A DNA stretch of 6,355 nucleotides from Alphaproteobacteria bacterium (GTDB taxonomy: Bacteria > Pseudomonadota > Alphaproteobacteria > Rhizobiales > Xanthobacteraceae): positions 1-6,355 of the forward strand of contig VAZU01000086.1 of the NCBI GenBank assembly GCA_005884745.1. Direction: 5' to 3'. The first letter of the stretch is position 1, and each line of letters begins with the position of its first letter. Positions 1 to 6,355 of this stretch are shown here, in pieces. The translations under genes were made by a program, and so were the position numbers. The notes beneath the pieces were generated by a model that saw only the letters and a program-made list of their open reading frames with translations, was not told the origin of the DNA and did no database searches.

Positions 1-325
1 ATCCGCCGAGGACCGGGACCGGCGTCGAGCAAATACAAACTCCAACGGAGTCGTTTCACAAATTTACCCTACGCGCGCCACAAACCGCGCGCACCATTCC
101 CGTGCTGGGACGCCGTGATTCCTCCCGGCGGGAGGGTCGCGATTATCGAGCTTTCGCCAGGCACTCGGGGTGCGCCGCCAAACGCGCCGCGAGGCAATGG
201 TCACCGACGACTGGTGGAAACGGAATCGCAGCTCGCCCGCTCCTGATGCGGCGCTTTTGCGACGGCGCGACGCGAGGCCGGATGGCCGGCCGAGAGAGGA
301 GAGTTCCGCGGAGTTTTGGACGCTC
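1..325. other. Left intergenic region with no supportable gene
   Basis: I see no convincing coding sequence here. The reading frame of the downstream membrane-protein gene stays open back to an ATG at 170, but the extra 52 residues are Arg-rich, low in complexity and unlike a conserved N-terminus, so I treat them as leader. A perfect 6-bp hairpin (CCTCCC, loop GGC, GGGAGG) lies at 121-135. No T-run follows it on either strand, so it is not a convincing terminator. A GCGCGC pair at 73-78 and 87-92 is probably a chance product of high GC. No clear promoter hexamers were found. Confidence 0.5.
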
Positions 326-1480
326 ATGACCGATTACTATCCCGTGATCTCCCGGCGCATCGCCGGTCTGAAAGACAACACCGCCGAATCTCGGCGTGCT
401 CTGTACCAACGCGTCGAGACTGTGCTGGTCGAGCAACTGCGGGAACTCGATCCGCCCCTTGAAGAGCCGGAGATCCTGCGCGAGCGCCTGTCCCTGGAAG
501 ATGCCGTCCGCAGGGTCGAGGCGGATGCCGAGAGGCGTGTGGTCGATCGGTCGGGCGAATCGATCCCGGCGCGCCGGAGATTTCCACGCACCCGAGTCGC
601 GGCTTTCGACGGCGCCTTCGTCGCAACAGGGATCGAGGCGCCCGGATTGGTGCCCGGAAGCGAAAACACCGACCCGCGCGGCCCTGCACTGGACCGTTCA
701 GCGCCGTCCGCGGAGAATGCCGACCGACGCCGGGGCCGGGGCCGACTCGTCCACCTAATGGCTCTGACAACGGCTTGGTTCGTAGTCCTGGCGAGTGTTG
801 CGCTCGCTTTGACGCTGTATTGGCACCGCGATCAGTTGAAAGCCTGGCTCGGGACCAGCCCCCTCGCGGGGTGGCAGCGGGAGATCATTGCCTCGCGTCC
901 CAAGATCGCCGACCGCGTCGATCCGGGGCAGCAGGCGCTACGGGCCGCGGGTGCGCAGAGCGCCTCGCTGTACGAGGAAGATCCCGCCGACCGACGGGGA
1001 AGACGCTACGCCGGGTCGGTGATCTGGAAAACCGAGATGGTGTCGCGGGAAGGCGAGCCGCGGGACCTTGCGATTCGCGCAGAGCTGGAGATACCGGAGC
1101 GTCATATGCGTATGATTCTGTCGCTCCGCCGCAATCCCGACAAGGTGCTGCCTGCGAGCCACACGATCGAGATTGCCTTTCAGCCTGCCGCCGACTTTGG
1201 CGAGATCACCAGCATTCCGGCGCTGTTGATGAAATCGGGCGAGCAGGCCGACGGGTCGCGCCTCGCCGGTGTTACGGCAAAGGTGACCTCCGGCTCGTTC
1301 CTCATCGGCCTCTCGGCGGCCGATAGCGAAATGCAGCGTAACCTGCAGATGCTCAAAGAGCAGCCCTGGTTCGATATTCCGCTCGTGTACGAAAACGGCA
1401 GGCGCGCGATTCTGGCAGTCGAGAAGGGCGCGCCCGGCGAACGCGCGTTCCAGGAGGCGTTCGCGGCCTGGCGCGAATGA
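326..1480 (+). CDS. Uncharacterised single-pass inner-membrane protein
   Basis: The function is unknown. From the ATG at 326 the product is 384 residues. I prefer this start over the ATG at 170 because the protein then begins MTDYYPVISRRIAGL, which resembles the N-terminus of hypothetical proteins I recall from Bradyrhizobium, and GGAG lies 12 nt upstream. Residues 1-75 are charged and probably helical (ALYQRVETVLVEQLREL, then RERLSLEDAVRRVEADAERR), suggesting a helical hairpin or coiled coil in the cytoplasm. Residues about 76-138 form an Arg/Pro-rich linker. One hydrophobic segment spans about 145-165 (from MALTTAWFVV) after the basic stretch RRRGRGR, so the positive-inside rule predicts the N-terminus in the cytoplasm and the C-terminus in the periplasm. 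Residues about 229-384 look like a compact mostly beta domain ending in RRAILAVEKGAPGERAF. No catalytic motif is visible. The gene is transcribed towards the two minus-strand transglutaminase genes. Confidence is high that the gene is real and low for any role. Confidence 0.85.
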   Translation: MTDYYPVISRRIAGLKDNTAESRRALYQRVETVLVEQLRELDPPLEEPEILRERLSLEDAVRRVEADAERRVVDRSGESIPARRRFPRTRVAAFDGAFVATGIEAPGLVPGSENTDPRGPALDRSAPSAENADRRRGRGRLVHLMALTTAWFVVLASVALALTLYWHRDQLKAWLGTSPLAGWQREIIASRPKIADRVDPGQQALRAAGAQSASLYEEDPADRRGRRYAGSVIWKTEMVSREGEPRDLAIRAELEIPERHMRMILSLRRNPDKVLPASHTIEIAFQPAADFGEITSIPALLMKSGEQADGSRLAGVTAKVTSGSFLIGLSAADSEMQRNLQMLKEQPWFDIPLVYENGRRAILAVEKGAPGERAFQEAFAAWRE

Positions 1481-1522
1481 CACGGGCGCCCGGTAACCCG
1501 ACGACAGTGCCGGTCGTTGGCA

Positions 1523-1594
1523 TGCGATCAGGTCGAAAATGGTCTCTCGCGAGCCTTCGATGCGCGCCGTGAACTGCGGGTGCGAGATGGACAT
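1523..1594 (-). pseudogene. N-terminal remnant of an SRPBCC (START-like) family gene
   Basis: Read on the minus strand from an ATG at 1594, about 24 codons give MSISHPQFTARIEGSRETIF then DLIA. This matches the start of SRPBCC/polyketide-cyclase-like proteins as I remember them (strand one, then 'VFDLIADMPNYGRWLPG'). The family resemblance then stops. The same frame continues as CQRPALSSGYRAP and runs antisense through the end of the membrane-protein gene with nothing SRPBCC-like. After a change of frame a trace may persist ('MPTTGTVV..LPG' against 'MPNY..WLPG'), which suggests decay by small indels plus loss of the rest. An intact protein would need about 140-160 residues, but only about 42 bp separate the end of the recognisable part from the stop of the converging gene. 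The assignment is by eye only. The alternative is a chance resemblance. Confidence 0.45.
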
Positions 1595-1816
1595 TCAACG
1601 GCTTTCGGGGCGCGATGGTCGCATCCGATATTCCGCGGATGATCGAGCTTTCCGGGCCGAGTTTAGCACCGTCCGCCTCCGATCGCGAAGCCGGGACGCT
1701 TCGGCGGTGTTAGCTTGGGACGCAGGCGGCAGGCGGCGGCTGCCGGGAACCGCGAACGGCTTCGTCGCTTCGCCGCGGACAGCGCACCGGAACCCGCGCA
1801 CATAGCAAGCGCTGCG
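1595..1816. other. Intergenic spacer upstream of the SRPBCC remnant
   Basis: This spacer holds no gene I can support. On the minus strand it would be the leader of the SRPBCC-like remnant and the trailer of the first transglutaminase gene. There is a 6-bp inverted repeat CATCCG/CGGATG near 1620-1640 and a CGGCAG/CTGCCG pair near 1726-1745. Neither is followed by a T-run, so no terminator can be called for the transglutaminase gene. No clear promoter is visible. Confidence 0.4.
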
Positions 1817-4800
1817 TCACGGACGCGAGTTGGCGGCCGACGTGATCTCGTAGGTGCTCACTTTGAAGCCCGCGAGGGTGCACAGGCCGAACGAGGTCAC
1901 GATCGCGACGTCGGTGGCATCGCGCCCGCGTGCCATCAGGATGCGACCGATGCGGGGCGTGTTGTGGCGGGCATCGAACGTGTACCAGCCGCCGCCGAGA
2001 TAGACTTCGAACCAGGCGCTGAAATCCATCGGGGTATCCTCGGCCGGCACGCCGATGTCGCCGAGATAGCCGGTGCAGTAGCGCGCCGGAACGTTCATGC
2101 AGCGGCACAGCGTGACGGCGAGGTGGGCGAAGTCCCGGCAAACGCCGCACCGCTCGTTATGGGCATCCCACGCCGTTCTGGTCCGGCTCGCGTGCTCGTA
2201 ACCGAACCTCATGCTGTCGTGGACGTAATCGCAGATCGCCTGAACCAGAGGCCATCCCTTGCGGACTTTGCCGAATCGGGACCATGCGAAACTGATCAAG
2301 CGATCCGTCTCGCAATAACGGCTGCCGAGCAGATAAACCAAGACGTCCACCGGCAGCGTCTCCAGCGAACTCTGCGCCGCTTCCGGGACCATTGCATCCG
2401 GTTCTCCGCTGTCCTGGATGAGGATGTCCGACGAGATCGTCAGGCGGCCCGTCGGCGCGCGGATGACGTGGCAGATGTTGCCGAACCCGTCGCGATATTC
2501 GGTGGCGTGGAGCGGGGGATCGAGCCGCATGCAATCCGGGGTCAACAAATCGGGAACGCGCGATGGATGGACGCTCAGCGCCAGGATCATGGGCGTCGGC
2601 TGCGGGCAGTCATAGGAAATCTCGTAGCCTGCGCGAATCTTCATGGGAAAAACCCTTTCAGCCCGCGCGAGCGGCGGCCCACCGGGTGCCTGCCAGGGCT
2701 ATCGCATATGGCTGGCAGCTTGCTCCGGTTACCTCCCCCCTTGTGGGGGAGGTCGGATCGCGCGCCATCCGAAATCGGCGATTGTCGATTTCGGCGTTTA
2801 TCTTGGCCAAGTCGGAAACATCCGACTTGGCCCGCGCGAGCCGGGAGGGGGGTATAAGGTCCGCAGAATCAAACAACCACCCCCCTCCCCATCCCTCCCC
2901 CACAAGGGGGGAGGGAGCAGAATGCGGCTTGCTACGGGCCATATGCGGTAGCCCTGGGGTGTCCGCCAGGAACGAGGCGGCAAGAAAACGCCGTTCTTCG
3001 TTCGCGCGGCGACCGATCACGGGGCCGCCGCAATCCTCGCAGCCCGGCGTCATCGTCCCATACCGGCGCGGGCGCCGCGGTCGGCGCCAGCATCCGCCGG
3101 GATGACCCTGACCGCAACCTTCATGGCGAGATGATCCGACGCGGACCCGATCCACGTGCCCTGCAGCGGGATCGCCTCGCGCGGCTCGCGCGCCACCGCG
3201 ACCCGCACCAGGTTCTGGTTCCCGATCGTCCCCCTCGACGGATCGAAGTCGACCCAGCCGGGGCCCGGAACATAGGCCTGGACCCAGGCATGGGTGTTGC
3301 CGCCGGTGACACTCTCGTCGTCGTCATCGGCGAGATTGAGATATCCGGATACGAACCGCGCGGCGATTCCAAGCAAGCGCAGCGCCGCGATCATCAGCAC
3401 CGCAAGGTCGCGACAACTCCCGCTCGCGAGCTTCAGGGTCCGGATCGGATCCTGGGTTCCCTTCTCGTGCCGCGCCACGTGCTTGAAGGTCTCCCTGATG
3501 GTCTTCGTCAACTCGATGAGAAGCCCGCGGGTGTCGGCCGATCCGTCCTCGCGGAGGAACCCGGCGCTCCAGCGATCGAGCTCGGGGTGCCGGCACCGCG
3601 GCGCCATGAAGCGCGCGACGTGGGGCCCGGCTTCCGCCGCCTGGGCAAACGGATAGGTTCGGGCAAAATCCTCGATATCGGCCGCGCGGAACTCGGCCGG
3701 CGCGTGGTCGAGACGCATGGTGCTTTCGAAGCGAAGCTCCGAGGCCCGGTCCGCGAAACGGGCGATCGCGACATGATTGTCGAAGCCATCCCGTGTCCAG
3801 GAAAGCCGGCTCGGCTCGGGCGTGATTTTGAGCTCGGATTCGAGCACTTTTTGGTCATCGTCGTCGCGCGGACGCAGCATCATCCGGTGCTCGCCGAACG
3901 CGACCGGTTGCCTGTAGTGATAGGTCGTCGCGTGCCTGACGGTGAGAACCGGCATGGGAGCCTCAGAACGGATGCAAGTCCCAAAGGACATGCATTTTTC
4001 GCGCCAACAACAGGCCGCGTGCCCCTACCATGCCGTCGCTGATTCTACGAGCGTGAGCGCCGATGAATGACATACTGGATCGCCTGTTGGCCGCCGACGA
4101 GCCGGCGCCGGTCAGTGTGCATAACGAAAACGGCCCGTCGCCGTTCCTGATCGTCGCCGATCACGCCGGCAATTGCATGCCGCGCGCGCTCGGCCGGCTC
4201 GGCCTTCCGGAAAGCGAATGCGAGCGCCACATCGCCTGGGACATCGGCATCGCCGCGGTCTGCCGCCTGGTGGCGGACGCGCTCGACGCCACGCTGGTGC
4301 AGCAGAACTATTCGCGCCTCGTCATCGACTGCAACCGCGCCCCCGGCTCGGAATCGTCGATCCCGGGGATCAGCGAGCTGACCCGGGTACCGGGAAACAT
4401 CGGCCTGAGCGAAACCCAGAAGGCCGCGCGTGTGCGCGAGATTTTCCGGCCATACCATGATCGGATCGAAACCGAGCTCGGGCGGCGGCGGCAGGCCGGC
4501 CGGCCGGCGGCGCTGATCGCGATGCACAGCTTCACGCCGATCTTCGAGGGCGTGGCGCGGCCCTGGCATGCCGGCGTGCTGTACAATCGCGACCCGCGTT
4601 TCGCCCGTCTCCTCATGGCGCTGCTGAAACGCGAAGCAGGGCTTGCCGTCGGCGACAACGAGCCCTACGGCGTGACCGATGCGTCGGATTACACCATCCC
4701 GGTGCACGGTGAACGACGCGGCTTGCATCACGTTGCGATCGAAGTCCGCCAGGACCTGATCGCCGACGACAATGGGCAACGGGCGTGGGGGCCGCTGCTC

Positions 4801-6355
4801 GCGCGCCTGCTGCCGCAGGCGTATCAGGAGCTGGTGGCGGCCGAGGCGCTCAGGCCTGCGTGACGTCCCCGTAGATGGAGGCCGGAGCCTCACTTTTTCT
4901 CCGGCCGCAGCTCCCGCTCGAGGACGGCAAGCGGGCGATCGACGTTGAAAAACACGACGACCTCTTGCCCGGTGCCGTTCGACTGGGTGTCGAAGCGGTC
5001 GTAGCTGTGACCCTGCGCATGGATGAGCGCCTGGTTCGACGGCCGCAATCCCAGCGCTCTCAGCAAGCTGTACTCCTCGGCGACTTCGATCACGACGAAC
5101 GCCGTCCCCTCGCTCTTGCCGTCGCCCGACTGCAGGATCGAGTCGATCAGGCCGCGCGCGATCTGACGCTCGCTCCGCATTGCCGCCTCGTTGCCGAGCT
5201 TGCCCTGACAAAGGCCGGCGAGGAGATGCGCGTCCACGTGCACGAAGTTGGCGGCAAAGATGCTCTCGGCCTTGGCGAGAACGGCGGCACAATCCCCGCG
5301 TCGGTAGGCCTGGAACATTTCGCTTTGCAGTTCGCCGAGCTTGCTGCCGTAGGGATCATAGTGCGGGCTTTCCGCATAGGCGTTGCGTAGCGCGAGGTAA
5401 TCCAAGTTCGCATCGCCGGTCTTCGCGCGGGCGACGAGCTCCTCATAGGTCGGGGCCCCGGGCTGCTGCGGCGCTTGCGCGCCCGATCCCGGCGCCGACA
5501 ACAGCACGGCCGTGAGCACGGCGGCGGCGAGTCCCGCCTTGGATCGAACGCGCATGTTTGCGTCCTTTCTTTGCAGCCGAGCGCGTATACTCGCCTGCCG
5601 GCCGTGACGGCAATTCGCATGCTCGCCCATCACGCTGTTGCGATGGCCGGGTTGCCTATCGGTCGATGTCTGCCGTGGAGCGAATTGCAGACTCAGGTCC
5701 GACATCGCGCCGCGTCTGAGATGTGCCAAAAGCTGACACTCGTGCCATTGCGCAGACAGATCTGCGATTCGAGCCTACGCTTAGCTCCGGTCGGCGGGGG
5801 ATTTCGCGATGCCAGTTGCGCGGCCAGGTTCGATCTGTTGTCCGACCCACGTAGTGATGCTGTCGCGAATGACCTGAAACACTGTGCGGCCGTCTAATGT
5901 GTGACTTTCGGACGAGTAGAAATGGGTGGCACCCGGCACCTGAGCCCATTCCACGCGTCGCTCGGCCGCCCGAAACTGCCGCTCGACCTCTGGGACAAAC
6001 GTGCAGACGTAGTCGAGATCGCGTTCGCCCGAGATCATCAGTAACGCCGGTAGCGGCAGGTCATGCCCGCAGGCCAGATAGGCCGCGGCATCTACCGGCA
6101 TCAACGGACCGGACAGGGAAAAGACTCCAGCGACGCCGACACGCTTGCCGTAAGCGGCATAAGTGACGCACCGCCCGCCCGCCGAGAAGCCACCGAGCAC
6201 GATACGCTCAGGATCGACGCCATAATCCACGTGGCGCGCTTTGACAAAGCGTACGGCCTCGGCGACGTCGTCGAACGCAGCCTCCATGAAGCGGGCCATA
6301 TCGCTCGGCTCTATCGGCGGCAGGCCCATCTTGGCGCGCATGACGCTGACGCGCG

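Overview
The window looks like chromosomal DNA from a high-GC alphaproteobacterium, most likely Bradyrhizobium/Rhodopseudomonas-type Rhizobiales (Nitrobacteraceae). This rests on the strong G/C bias at third codon positions, the protein families present, and two intergenic repeats whose chance translations (a 'GYRIWPVAS'-type peptide and a 'SAFGT...SA..ADI'-type peptide) I recognise from that group. The assignment comes from memory, not from a search.

Layout, left to right. Positions 1-325 hold no gene I can support. A forward gene (326-1480) encodes an uncharacterised single-pass inner-membrane protein. Behind it, on the minus strand, lie about 24 codons that look like the N-terminus of an SRPBCC (START-like) protein whose body is missing (about 1523-1594). 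Two minus-strand transglutaminase-like proteins follow (1817-2644 and 3050-3955). They are separated by about 400 bp containing a 265-bp composite inverted repeat (2693-2957). A 107-bp divergent spacer with an imperfect 24-bp palindrome separates the second transglutaminase from a forward N-formylglutamate amidohydrolase-family gene (4063-4863). Convergent with that gene is a minus-strand secreted DUF4919-like protein (4890-5555) with a good ribosome binding site and a plausible sigma-70 promoter. The window ends in the 5'-truncated coding sequence of a minus-strand alpha/beta hydrolase (5781 to the right edge). A degenerate copy of a second intergenic repeat lies just downstream of it.

How the genes may work together: the two transglutaminase-fold proteins and the N-formylglutamate amidohydrolase-like enzyme all belong to families acting on amide or glutamyl bonds. 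In related bacteria such transglutaminases often sit beside ATP-grasp and alpha-E proteins in predicted peptide-synthesis or modification loci. Those partners are not in this window, so a shared pathway is inference. The most informative oddities are the missing active-site His in the first transglutaminase, the SRPBCC gene remnant, and the elaborate inverted repeat between the transglutaminase genes. I found no RNA gene, CRISPR array, intact insertion sequence or convincing new defence-like system.
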